A DNA stretch of 64,000 bases from NCBI RefSeq assembly GCF_030718205.1, contig NZ_JAUZQF010000036.1, positions 1 to 64,000 of the forward strand, written 5' to 3'. Under the pieces are notes generated by a model. The model saw only the letters and a program-made list of their open reading frames with translations. It had not been told where the DNA came from and searched no databases. This document shows, one piece after another, positions 7,754 to 15,988 of this stretch; position 1 is the stretch's first letter; the number at the start of each line of letters is the position of its first letter. The translations under genes and the position numbers were made by a program. The DNA is from Nonomuraea turcica (GTDB taxonomy: Bacteria; Actinomycetota; Actinomycetes; Streptosporangiales; Streptosporangiaceae).

Positions 7754-10700
7754 ATGCCTATCGACGCCGCCACACACGAGCTCATCGGCAGGGACCACCC
7801 TGCCGCGTTGCTGCGTGCCGAGATCACCCGGCTGATCGGTAGCCACGGCGGCCTGGTGCTGGTCACGGGCGAGGCGGGCATCGGCAAGACCACGCTCGTC
7901 ACGAGCGCGGCGCGCGAGGCCAGGCGGCAGGGCGCGCTGGTGGTGGGCGGCGCGTGCTGGGACTCCGGCAGCGCCCCGGGCTACTGGCCGTGGACCCAGG
8001 TCATCCGGGCCCTGCGCCGCGGGGCCGAGCCGGAGGAGTGGGCCGCGGCGCAGGCGGCAGCGGGCGCCAGCCTGGCCGCCCTCCTCGGCGAGGCCCCGAT
8101 GCCGGACGGTGACCAGGCTCGGCAGGGGCAGTCCCCCTTCCTCACGGTCACCCCGGGCGGGGACGAGGTTCCCGACACCTTCAGGCTCTACGACGCCGTC
8201 ACCTCCGCCCTGGTCGCGCTCGCGCAACGCCGCCCGGTCGTGATCGTCATCGACGACCTGCACGTGGCAGACCCCGCCTCGCTGCGGCTGCTGGAGTTCG
8301 CGGCCCAGCAGACCTGGTTCGAGCGGCTGCTGCTGATCGGCACCTACCGCGACGCCGAGGTGGAGCCGGTCGACCACCCGCTGCGCGACCTGCTGTCACC
8401 GCTCGTCGCCAAGGCCACCACCATCACACTCACCGGCCTCGACGAGGCGGGGGTCGCGGCCCTCATGGCCCGCACCGCCGGCCAGGAGCCACCGCCTGAC
8501 CTGGTCGCCGAGGTCCATCTGCGCACGGGCGGCAACCCGTTCTTCGTCGAGCAGACCGCCCGGTTGTGGCGCAGCGGCGGCTCGGCCACCGCCGTCGCGC
8601 CCGGCATCCGCGACGCGTTGCTGCGCCGTCTCTCCCTGTTGCCGCGGCCGGTCGCCGAGTTGCTGCCGGCGGCGGCCGTGCTGGGGCGCGAGTTCCACCG
8701 GCAGGTGCTGGCCGCGACCGTGGCGGCGCCGGTCGCGCACGTGGACCGGCTGCTGGAGCTGGCCGTGGTGGCCAGGCTCGTGGTGACCAAGGGCGGCGGC
8801 GCGTTCGCCTTCGCGCACGACCTGGTCCGCGAGACCCTCTACGACTCTTTGGCCGACCCACGCGACCTGCACGCCGCAGTGGTCACCGCCCTCGATCGCG
8901 CACCCGGCCTCGCGGACTCCTCCGGCCTCGCGGGCAGGATCCTGCCGAGCGACCTGGCCAGGCACGCTTACCTGGCGGGCGACCACATCGACCCCGGCCG
9001 GGCGACGGGCCTGCTGCTCGCCGCGGCCCGGGACGCGCGGGGCCGGATGGCGGGCGAGGAGCAGCTGGGCCACCTGCGGCGGGCATACGAGGTGAGCGCC
9101 GCCGCCGATCCCCGCACCCACGCGATCGTCGCACTCGAGCTCGGCAAGGAGCTGCACCACACGGGCGCAGGCGACGAGGCACAGCGCCTCTTCGAGCAGG
9201 CCGCCGCCATCGCCGACGACCTCGACGACGCCGAGCTGCCCGCCCGCGTCGCCCTGACCCTCCGCTCCCACTACGGCCGTGACAAGGCCCTCGACCGGCT
9301 GAGACAGGCCCACGCCAGACTGGTCGGCGGCCCGGCGCCGGACGACCGGCTCGCGCTCGACCTGGTCGTCCGCCTCGCCCAGCTGGCCAGGCAGGGAGGC
9401 GACGACGACGCGCTGGCGTTCAGCCTGTGGGCGCACCACGACATCATCTGGGGCCCGGGCACCGCCGCCGAACGTGTGGCGCTGACCGGCGAGCTGGTCA
9501 CCCTCGCCCGCCGCACCTCGGACCCCGAGCTGGAGCACTTCGCCAGGGCGCTGCGCTGGGTGGCCATGATCGAGCAGGGCGACCCCCGCTACCTCGACCA
9601 CTTCCACGACTACGCCGCCAAGGGCCGCCGTACCGAGCAACCGCACTTCGTCATGACCGCGGCGATCGACGAAAGCATCATCGCGGCCCTCGCCGGTCGC
9701 TTCGCCGAAGCCGAGACACTGCTGTCGGACGTCCGCCTGGACACTCACCACGGCCACATGGTCTACATGCTGCGGCACCACCGCTGGGCGATGTCGTGGC
9801 TACAAGGCCGGCTCGAGGAGCAGGAGGAGATGCTCAACGAGCTCAGAGGCAGCAGCCACCCGTGCCCAGGGTTGCTGGAGGCGCTGACGGCGCTGCAGAG
9901 CGGCGACGTCGAACTCGCCCTGCGCCACTTGGCCGACAGCGAGCCCCGCGACCGCATGTCTCAGCCGCTCCGGCTGCGCCTGCAGGCCGAGCTGGCGGCG
10001 GCCACCCAGGACTCGGAGCTGTGCGCCACGGCCCGAGCCGCGCTGTCCCCGCACCGCGGTCAATGGGCCGTGGCGCTGCTGGGCTGGGACATCAGCGGGC
10101 CTTACGACCTGTGGCTCGGCATGGTGGACGCGGCGGAGGGCCGCTGGGACGCGGCCGTCGACAACCTCACCGCCGCTTACCGCTCCGCCGACCGCATGCA
10201 GGCCCGGCCGTGGTCGGTCCTGGCCCGGGCGCACCTGGCCGAGACGCTGCTCACCCGTGCGTCGCCCGGCGACGTGGAAGCGGCGAAACCCCTCCTGGAC
10301 GGCGTCCGCCGGGACGCGGCCGAGCTGGGCATGCCGCACGTGCTGGAGTCCGTACGCCCGCCGCGCCAGACCCAGCCGCCCACCCTGCCGTGGGACGGCC
10401 CGCACGTCGCCGGCCAGGACAACGCGCCGGGCTTGCTCGGAAACGCCTGGACACCCCTGCCGGTCCGGCCGAGAAACCCGGCGCAGCACGCGCCGAGCGC
10501 AGAATTCCGGCGGGATGGGGCAGTCTGGTCGCTGGTCTTCGCCGGCCGAGCCGCACACATGCCGGACGCGAAAGGCCTACGCGACCTGCACACCCTCCTC
10601 AGCCGCCCGGGCGAGGACGTGCCTGCCGTACACCTGCTGGACCCGGAAGGCGGCGAGCTCGTCGTGGCGGCCCGCAGGATGGGCGGCGACGACGTGCTCG

Positions 10701-11041
10701 ACGAGGAGGCCAAGACCCGCTACCGGCGTCGCCTGACCCAGCTGGACGAGGAGATCGACCGGGCCGTGGAGCGGGGCGACGACGGGCGAGCGGCCGAGTT
10801 CGACCGGGAGCGCGCGGCGCTGCTGGAGGAGCTGCGGGCGGCGGCGGGCCTCGGCGGCCGTACCCGCCGCCTGGGAGACGAGGCCGAGCGGGCCCGCAAG
10901 ACGGTCACGGCCAGGATCCGCGACGTGCTTCGCAAACTCGATCACACCCACCCCGAGCTGGCCGCCCACCTGCGCGCTTCCATCTCCACCGGGTCGACGT
11001 GCCGCTACCAGCCGGAGGACGAGACCACCTGGCGCCTCTGA
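7754..11041 (+). CDS. Giant AAA/NTPase regulator-like protein (LAL-type ATPase domain, no LuxR HTH)
   Basis: 1095 residues. The N-terminus carries a MalT/LAL-like ATPase: Walker A TGEAGIGKTTLV (~residues 38-49), Walker B VVIVIDDLHVAD, and RTGGNPFFVEQ sensor segment. A long helical TPR-like middle follows (LEHFARALRW, ALAGRFAEAETLL). The C-terminal ~170 residues are not a LuxR helix-turn-helix but a block starting WSLVFAGRAAHMPDAKGLRD and ending in a coiled, Arg/Glu-rich part (RRRLTQLDEEIDRAVERGDD; GGRTRRLGDEAERARKTVTA) seen in other actinobacterial AAA proteins. Likely a signal-integrating STAND-type ATPase; the output is unknown. No clear ribosome site. Confidence 0.8.
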   Translation: MPIDAATHELIGRDHPAALLRAEITRLIGSHGGLVLVTGEAGIGKTTLVTSAAREARRQGALVVGGACWDSGSAPGYWPWTQVIRALRRGAEPEEWAAAQAAAGASLAALLGEAPMPDGDQARQGQSPFLTVTPGGDEVPDTFRLYDAVTSALVALAQRRPVVIVIDDLHVADPASLRLLEFAAQQTWFERLLLIGTYRDAEVEPVDHPLRDLLSPLVAKATTITLTGLDEAGVAALMARTAGQEPPPDLVAEVHLRTGGNPFFVEQTARLWRSGGSATAVAPGIRDALLRRLSLLPRPVAELLPAAAVLGREFHRQVLAATVAAPVAHVDRLLELAVVARLVVTKGGGAFAFAHDLVRETLYDSLADPRDLHAAVVTALDRAPGLADSSGLAGRILPSDLARHAYLAGDHIDPGRATGLLLAAARDARGRMAGEEQLGHLRRAYEVSAAADPRTHAIVALELGKELHHTGAGDEAQRLFEQAAAIADDLDDAELPARVALTLRSHYGRDKALDRLRQAHARLVGGPAPDDRLALDLVVRLAQLARQGGDDDALAFSLWAHHDIIWGPGTAAERVALTGELVTLARRTSDPELEHFARALRWVAMIEQGDPRYLDHFHDYAAKGRRTEQPHFVMTAAIDESIIAALAGRFAEAETLLSDVRLDTHHGHMVYMLRHHRWAMSWLQGRLEEQEEMLNELRGSSHPCPGLLEALTALQSGDVELALRHLADSEPRDRMSQPLRLRLQAELAAATQDSELCATARAALSPHRGQWAVALLGWDISGPYDLWLGMVDAAEGRWDAAVDNLTAAYRSADRMQARPWSVLARAHLAETLLTRASPGDVEAAKPLLDGVRRDAAELGMPHVLESVRPPRQTQPPTLPWDGPHVAGQDNAPGLLGNAWTPLPVRPRNPAQHAPSAEFRRDGAVWSLVFAGRAAHMPDAKGLRDLHTLLSRPGEDVPAVHLLDPEGGELVVAARRMGGDDVLDEEAKTRYRRRLTQLDEEIDRAVERGDDGRAAEFDRERAALLEELRAAAGLGGRTRRLGDEAERARKTVTARIRDVLRKLDHTHPELAAHLRASISTGSTCRYQPEDETTWRL

Positions 11042-11108
11042 GCGCCCAGCGCCGCGTGTCATGGCACGGGATGTCTTGAGGACGGAACATCCATCGACTG
11101 CCGCGGGC

Positions 11109-11921
11109 TCATGGTCTGCGGGCCACTCCGCACACAGCGCTCACCACAGTGGCCGGATCGTCCCAGCGGTCCGGCTCAGGCCGCCACTCCGGCGTGGACA
11201 CCACGCCGGGCTCCACCAGCTCCAGGCCGGTGAAAAAGCCGGCAATCCGCTCCGGACTGCGCAGCTGGTAGGTGTTGGCGGCGCTCTTGTTGTACGCGGA
11301 GACCGCCTCGATCAGGGCCGGGTTGGTGTTCGTGCCGTCGCTCAGCACCAGATAGCTTCCGGCGGCGAGGGGCTCCAACAGCCGGTCGACGATGCCCTGC
11401 GGATCGTCATCGTCGGTCAGCTGCCCTGCGATGCTCAGCATCATGAGCGCGATCGGCCGGGAGAAGTCCAGCGTCCTGACCGCCTGCCCCAGAATGAGGT
11501 CGGGACGGCGGACATCGGCGTCGATGTAGGCCGTGGCGCCTTCTGACGTGCTGGTGAGCAGGGCCCGGGCGTGCGCCAGCACGATCGGATCGTTGTCCAC
11601 GTAAACCACGCGCGATTCTGGCGCGAGCCCCTGTGCGACCTCGTGCGTGTTGTTCGCCGTGGGCAGCCCGGTGCCGATATCCAGGAATTGCCGGATCCCG
11701 GCCTCCTTCACCAGGTAGCGCACGGCACGAATGAGGAATTCGCGCTGCAGCCGGGCGACCATCGCGAAGTCGGGAAACAACCGCAGCAGGGTCTGGCCGG
11801 CCTCGCGGTCCACCTGGAAGTGATCTTTGCCGCCCAGCAGGAAGTCCCACACCCTCGCAGAGTGCGGCACGGTGGTGTCGACGCGGGCCCAAGCCGACGC
11901 GGCGGCGTTGCTGTCACTCAC
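11109..11921 (-). CDS. SAM-dependent methyltransferase, DUF574 (Methyltransf_19) family
   Basis: 270 residues. Family landmarks: PHSARVWDFLLGGKDHFQVD near the N-terminus, IRQFLDIGTGLPTANNTHEV as SAM-binding motif I, VVYVDNDPIVLAHARALL as motif II, and a C-terminal GFFTGLELVEPGVV phrase. The family is abundant in actinomycetes; substrates are mostly unknown. It stands alone, convergent with the AAA protein. A second copy lies at 35210-36028 in this window. Confidence 0.9.
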   Translation of the reverse strand: MSDSNAAASAWARVDTTVPHSARVWDFLLGGKDHFQVDREAGQTLLRLFPDFAMVARLQREFLIRAVRYLVKEAGIRQFLDIGTGLPTANNTHEVAQGLAPESRVVYVDNDPIVLAHARALLTSTSEGATAYIDADVRRPDLILGQAVRTLDFSRPIALMMLSIAGQLTDDDDPQGIVDRLLEPLAAGSYLVLSDGTNTNPALIEAVSAYNKSAANTYQLRSPERIAGFFTGLELVEPGVVSTPEWRPEPDRWDDPATVVSAVCGVARRP

Positions 11922-12039
11922 AATGAAACATCATTCCACGCCAATAGTCTCGAATGTGCTTATTGCCGGTGAACAAGCTGATCCGGTGCGGTCACGTCCG
12001 GGGATCCGCCCAGCCCGAAGACCTGGCGTCTCTGGGCAG

Positions 12040-12645
12040 TCAGTGCCACGCCCCGTCAGCGAGATTCGCGTCCTTGAAGCTGCCCTCCGCGACGCGCCGC
12101 GGCACCTCTTCCCATTCACGAAGCACCCGCCGCCTGCCGTCAGGAATGCTGGGCCAGTCTCCCCGAGTGACCGGTTTCCCCGCGTAGCGAGGCTCCCACG
12201 TGATCGCGTACAAGCCGCCGATGTCAGGCACCAGAGCTTTCAGCGCATGAATCGCACGGCGGTGATACCACTTGCAGACGGCCGTGATAGCAAGTCCCGC
12301 CGTCAGCGCTTCGCGCAGGAACGGCAGCGCCAGCTCGACGTTCTGCCAGGTATTGATGGATCGATCCTCGTACCGGATGACGCCGTCGGGCACACCGCGA
12401 TCGAGCAACAGGCGATGGAAGGTACGTCCCTCGACAATGCCGTTGTGGCGATTGACCCCGCCCGTACAGATGATGAGGGGGGCAAGCCCTCGGTGATATC
12501 GCTCGGCCGCGATATCGACGGGTTGGACTTGGTTGGTGCCGAAGAGAATATGCGCGGTGGGCTGGCCCTCAGGAGGAGGGGCTTCGATGTCGACGAACGC
12601 AGTAATGACAGCGATCTGCTCCGGAGTGATGGCGTCGTCGGTCAT
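12040..12645 (-). CDS. YdcF/DUF218-family protein
   Basis: 201 residues. The DUF218 layout is visible: an N-terminal ILFGTNQ strand-loop, LIICTGGVNRHNG, the signature EDRSINTWQNVELALPFL (equivalent of the E..S..T.EN motif) and an ITAVCKWYHRRAI strand with basic residues. Members bind nucleotides or SAM or act on envelope precursors; no membrane anchor is seen here, so it should be cytosolic. Its ATG overlaps the stop of the XRE regulator by 4 bp (12642-12645), so the two are expressed as one unit. Confidence 0.82.
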   Translation of the reverse strand: MTDDAITPEQIAVITAFVDIEAPPPEGQPTAHILFGTNQVQPVDIAAERYHRGLAPLIICTGGVNRHNGIVEGRTFHRLLLDRGVPDGVIRYEDRSINTWQNVELALPFLREALTAGLAITAVCKWYHRRAIHALKALVPDIGGLYAITWEPRYAGKPVTRGDWPSIPDGRRRVLREWEEVPRRVAEGSFKDANLADGAWH

Positions 12646-13985
12646 TCGCGATCCTCACAAGGTCGACGTCCTGCCGGAGCGCGGACTGCCTCCAGATAGC
12701 GGGCGTGGTATTCCGCGGACTGGCGAGCCTGGGGGAATTGCTGTGTCAGGACCTTGTCGAGCTTGCCCGCGAGCACCATGGTCGGCCAGGCCGGGCGGCT
12801 GCCTGCGAGCGCGGCTTGGCCTGCGGCTACGGACTCATCCAAGCGGCCAAGACCGGCCTGGGCCAGTCCCAGGATGAGCAGCGAGCGCGCATAGCCGGAT
12901 GGGTGCTCGCCACGTTGGCACGCCTCCGGCTGGTAGACGGTCTGGATCACGCGGTTGGTGGCGACCACAGCCTCTTCATTGCGGCCTGCGAACAGCAGAG
13001 ACGTTGCGGTGTACGGCGGGTCTTCCGCCAGATTGATGGAGAAGGCACCTGTCACAGGGGCATCGGCGGGAAGCACCGCGATCGCTTTGCTCGCTCGACG
13101 TCGAGCGCTTGTCATGCGGTCGGCGTCGCCAGCCATCGCCGCCGCGCGCATCTCCTGCGAGGCCAGCTTGGCGTAAGCGACCGTGCCCTCAGAGGCGTTC
13201 TTCTGGCCCTTGACGGAGAGGATCGCCGACTGGCGCGGTTGCCAATGATACCACGCGACCATCGCTCGGGTTAGAAGGGCCCATGCCGCCAGCTCAGGAT
13301 GTCGTGTCTCCCGGCTGCGGCGCTCGGCGTCGGAACACCACACCCGGGCTGACGCGTGCTGGCCCATGTCGCAGGCGGCCACGGCAAGCAGGTGAGACAG
13401 CCAACCGACGGCAAGCACGAGGTCGGTACGGGACGAAACTGATCCCACATGCTGGAGCATGCGGCTCGCATATGTCCTGACCGTGAGGAGTTCGTCGTAC
13501 ACGTCCGCCGGGGGAAGAGTGCAGATCGTCACCGCGTAGTGGTCGATGAGTTCGCCGATGCCATCCACAACACCGCCGAGTGGTTCCCCGGCAATTGCAT
13601 CGAGGGCCTGGATGATGCGTTGTTCCCGGTGCAAGCACATGGCGGGCACGCTGGCGGCCGCGATCCCCTGCCTCAGGAACGTCCGGCGTAGCACCTCGCC
13701 CACCTGCTCCACATCGTCAGTGGGTTCAGTGTATGGAGCGACCGAAGCCTTCCTATTCGGCGCTCTTCGGAGCGTCTCCAGATCGACCTTGAAAAGGTCT
13801 GCCAGAGCGGGGAGCCAGGCACGCGGCCGCACTCGGCCCTGCTCCCACCGTCCGATCTCGTGCCGGGTGAGCGTGAACGTGCCAGTGATGGCGCACAGCT
13901 CATCCGCCAACTGCTGCTGCGTCATTCCAGCCGCATCCCGCAAGTGTTTCAGCAGGTCCGGAAGCGAGAGATCCGGTGTTTCCAC
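12642..13985 (-). CDS. XRE-family regulator with TPR sensor domain
   Basis: 447 residues from the GTG at 13985 (GGGA site about 8 nt upstream). Residues ~8-70 form an XRE helix-turn-helix (LRDAAGMTQQQLADELCAIT; LTRHEIGRWEQGRVRPRAWL). The rest is a helical tetratricopeptide array (ERRSRETRHPELAAWALLTR, NEEAVVATNRVIQTVYQPEA), like peptide- or ligand-responsive RRNPP/actinobacterial XRE-TPR proteins. A longer reading to 14129 adds a Cys/His-rich stretch running through the promoter and is unlikely. It is divergent from a set of small genes and a PIMT-like methyltransferase and probably controls them through the palindrome at 14025-14051. Confidence 0.88.
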   Translation of the reverse strand: METPDLSLPDLLKHLRDAAGMTQQQLADELCAITGTFTLTRHEIGRWEQGRVRPRAWLPALADLFKVDLETLRRAPNRKASVAPYTEPTDDVEQVGEVLRRTFLRQGIAAASVPAMCLHREQRIIQALDAIAGEPLGGVVDGIGELIDHYAVTICTLPPADVYDELLTVRTYASRMLQHVGSVSSRTDLVLAVGWLSHLLAVAACDMGQHASARVWCSDAERRSRETRHPELAAWALLTRAMVAWYHWQPRQSAILSVKGQKNASEGTVAYAKLASQEMRAAAMAGDADRMTSARRRASKAIAVLPADAPVTGAFSINLAEDPPYTATSLLFAGRNEEAVVATNRVIQTVYQPEACQRGEHPSGYARSLLILGLAQAGLGRLDESVAAGQAALAGSRPAWPTMVLAGKLDKVLTQQFPQARQSAEYHARYLEAVRAPAGRRPCEDRE

Positions 13986-14024
13986 CTGATGATCCCTTTC
14001 GGTCGGCGCGTGGGCATGCTGTGA

Positions 14025-14051
14025 GCACACAAGTGGGCACGCATTGTGTGC
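14025..14051. promoter_or_regulatory. Palindromic operator in XRE / small-gene divergent promoter
   Basis: GCACACAA (14025-14032) and TTGTGTGC (14044-14051) are perfect 8-bp arms with an 11-nt spacer; GGGCAC and GTGCCC form a second, overlapping repeat (14035-14040 and 14048-14053). It lies 40 bp before the XRE start and 108 bp before the first small gene on the other strand, the normal place for an autoregulatory site. Binding by the XRE protein is inferred. Confidence 0.6.
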
Positions 14052-14158
14052 CCCTCCATCGTGCCCTGAAGGAGCGCATGCTGCACAGGTATCACCGCAG
14101 CTCAAATGAGCGGCGACGAAGCCGCGCACAGCCTCTCACCCAGTAGGGGAACGACCTC

Positions 14159-14425
14159 ATGGCAGCCTCACTCGACCCCGTCGACACCACCATGCGAGTC
14201 AACGCGGCTCGGCTCAGCTCCGAATCTGCTGCACGGCTCTGCTACGTGCGGAGCGGCCCGGTGACGACTTCCCCGCTGCACCGCACGATCCGGCGCAGGT
14301 CCGGGCGTCCTGCCAGAGCGCTGCCGCGACGCCTGGCCTGCGCCATGCCGCTGGCCAACGACAACCCTTTGGAGAAGACTCTCGTGATCCATGAAAGTCG
14401 CGGACCCAGTTGGTGGGCGCTGTGA
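14159..14425 (+). CDS. Small hypothetical protein
   Basis: 88 residues, first gene of the set opposite the XRE regulator. Start ATG has AGGGGAA about 9 nt upstream. Its stop overlaps the start of the next small gene (GTGA, 14422-14425), which argues for real translation. The sequence is Arg-rich in the middle (LHRTIRRRSGRPARALPRRL) and ends RGPSWWAL; no family is recognised. It could also serve as a leader ORF for translational coupling. Confidence 0.45.
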   Translation: MAASLDPVDTTMRVNAARLSSESAARLCYVRSGPVTTSPLHRTIRRRSGRPARALPRRLACAMPLANDNPLEKTLVIHESRGPSWWAL

Positions 14426-14658
14426 CGACGACCAGGAGGTTCCCCGGCTGGGAGATCATGGAAGGTGCTGGAGGCGGCTACATCGCCTTTCGCGCCATCT
14501 TGGTGCCTGACGACAGCGGGCTCTCCAACGTACGCTGCGGTGCCACGCTGTCCGAGCTGTTCCGGCACCTGGCGCAGGAAATGCGCCGCCAGGAGCGGCC
14601 GCCACCCAGACATCAGCTTCCAGGAAGCCGATTCCGCCTTCCCCAATCCATAGCGTAG
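14422..14658 (+). CDS. Small hypothetical protein with PGW motif
   Basis: 78 residues from the GTG at 14422. It opens TTTRRFPGWEIMEGAGGGYI and has a helical second half (LSELFRHLAQEMRRQ). Short actinomycete proteins with an aromatic-Pro-Gly-Trp start and one beta sheet plus helix are often found next to XRE-TPR regulators and RiPP-type methyltransferases; that resemblance is from memory and weak. The GTGA overlap ties it to the preceding ORF. Confidence 0.55.
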   Translation: MTTTRRFPGWEIMEGAGGGYIAFRAILVPDDSGLSNVRCGATLSELFRHLAQEMRRQERPPPRHQLPGSRFRLPQSIA

Positions 14659-14705
14659 CCGTACGCTCACGAAGAGCTTTGCATTAGCCGAAAGAGAGCC
14701 TTTGC

Positions 14706-14840
14706 ATGGGCAAGCATAAGGACCCCAAGAGCCCCAAGGACCAGCCGTTCCAGGCCGATCCCAGGAAGGTCACGCCTGACCACCACGAGGAGTCGGGCGG
14801 TAAGCACGCGGACGACAAGGGCAAGGGAGGCAAGAAATAG
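14706..14840 (+). CDS. 44-residue Lys/Asp/His-rich peptide, possible modification substrate
   Basis: The peptide begins MGKHKDPKSPKDQPF and ends GKHADDKGKGGKK; it has 10 Lys, 6 Asp, 4 His, 5 Pro, no Cys and one aromatic residue. The start has GAGAG about 7 nt upstream. The stop shares one base with the GTG of the PIMT-like methyltransferase (TAGTG at 14838-14842), and the methyltransferase ribosome site GGGAGG lies inside the peptide's last codons, so the pair is tightly coupled. It is hydrophilic and unlikely to be secreted alone. It may be the substrate of the methyltransferase (its Asp residues are candidate targets) or a small disordered partner. Confidence 0.6.
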   Translation: MGKHKDPKSPKDQPFQADPRKVTPDHHEESGGKHADDKGKGGKK

Positions 14841-15988
14841 TGGATGAGGCTGCCACCGCACAGCGCATCGAGCGACTGGTCGAGTACATCAGCAGGCTGG
14901 AGGACATCCAGGGCTTCGTCGTTGCAGCCTTCCGCGCGGTGCCTCGCCACCCTTTCATCCCTGATGTGGCACTGGCCACGCCCGGCAGTCCTGATGAGGC
15001 ATTCGTCATCGATCGGGACAGCGATCCCGAGACCTGGTGGGACACCGTTTACTCCCGGGCTCCCATCGTGACCCAGCTCGACGATGGCACCACCGACATC
15101 AGGGCCCGCGTAGGGGACTACACGTCCTCCTCCTCAGCGCCCAGCACGGTCGCGCACCTGCTGCAACTCCTCGACCCCGAGCCTGACGACCGGGTGCTGG
15201 AGGTGGGCACCGGCACGGGGTGGACGGCCGCGTTGCTCGCTCACCTGGTCGGCCCGCACGGAAGCGTGATGTCGATGGAGATAGATGAGGCCGTGGCCGA
15301 GCAGGCCGCCAAGAATCTCGCCGCAGTGGGCGTGCAGCCACATCTGATTGTCGGCGATGGCGCGGAGGGTTGTCCCGAGCGAGCACCGTACGATCGCGTA
15401 CACGTCACATGCGGTATCCGAACAGTCCCGTACGCGTGGATCGAGCAGTGCCGGCCGGGAGGGGTCATCGTAGCCCCGTATTGCCCCGGCTTTGGCGACG
15501 ATCACGTGTTGCGGCTCGTGACCCTGCCGGACGGCACCGCGATCGGCCGCTTTCCTGGCTACGCCTCATACATGATGATGCGCTCCCAGCGGCCCCTGCC
15601 GTATGCCGCCGATGACGGCAGCGGTCGACGCCACCCGACCCAGGTGCACCCCCGCACCATCGGACTCGCACCGCCCGGCGCCGACCTGGCGATGGCGGCC
15701 ATCACCGGCCTGTACGCGCACATCATCCGCGAAGAGGCTCGATTTCTGACATACGTGATGGACCCGGCCGACCCCGGCCAGTGGGCAGTGGCCGTCCACC
15801 AACGCGGCAACCCCGACCACACCGTCTACCAGATGGGCCACCGTGCCTTGTGGGAGGAGGTGACCGACGCCTACTTCCGATGGGTCGGCTGGGGCGAGCC
15901 CGGACGTGACCGGTTCGGGATGACGGTGACCTCGGAAGGGCAGTGCGTTTGGCTGGACACACCCGATCAGGTGCTCAATCGCGGGTGA
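14840..15988 (+). CDS. Protein-L-isoaspartate methyltransferase-like enzyme with C-terminal extension
   Basis: 382 residues, against ~210 for housekeeping PIMT. Residues ~100-220 hold the PIMT core: SSSAPSTVAHLLQLLDPEPD, motif I VLEVGTGTGWTAALLAHLVG, the SMEIDEAVAEQAAKNL segment, and YDRVHVTCGIRTVPYAWIEQ. The N-terminal 90 residues and C-terminal ~160 (ending MTVTSEGQCVWLD) are like the extended PIMT homologues encoded beside RiPP precursors, where they methylate Asp side chains and lead to aspartimide. Here no lanthionine, lasso or ATP-grasp enzyme is nearby, so the substrate is open. Overlaps the 3' end of pyrH on the other strand by 14 bp. Confidence 0.85.
   Translation: MDEAATAQRIERLVEYISRLEDIQGFVVAAFRAVPRHPFIPDVALATPGSPDEAFVIDRDSDPETWWDTVYSRAPIVTQLDDGTTDIRARVGDYTSSSSAPSTVAHLLQLLDPEPDDRVLEVGTGTGWTAALLAHLVGPHGSVMSMEIDEAVAEQAAKNLAAVGVQPHLIVGDGAEGCPERAPYDRVHVTCGIRTVPYAWIEQCRPGGVIVAPYCPGFGDDHVLRLVTLPDGTAIGRFPGYASYMMMRSQRPLPYAADDGSGRRHPTQVHPRTIGLAPPGADLAMAAITGLYAHIIREEARFLTYVMDPADPGQWAVAVHQRGNPDHTVYQMGHRALWEEVTDAYFRWVGWGEPGRDRFGMTVTSEGQCVWLDTPDQVLNRG

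Noticed and set aside
6446..8377. 643-codon minus-strand open frame over the P450 and the AAA gene
   Set aside because: Spans two well-supported genes and the promoter between them; no motif of its own.
14159..15988. Lanthipeptide, lasso or ATP-grasp RiPP cluster
   Set aside because: No LanB/C/M, lasso cyclase/protease or ATP-grasp enzyme occurs nearby; only the PIMT-like enzyme supports a RiPP reading, so it is reported as a possible minimal system.
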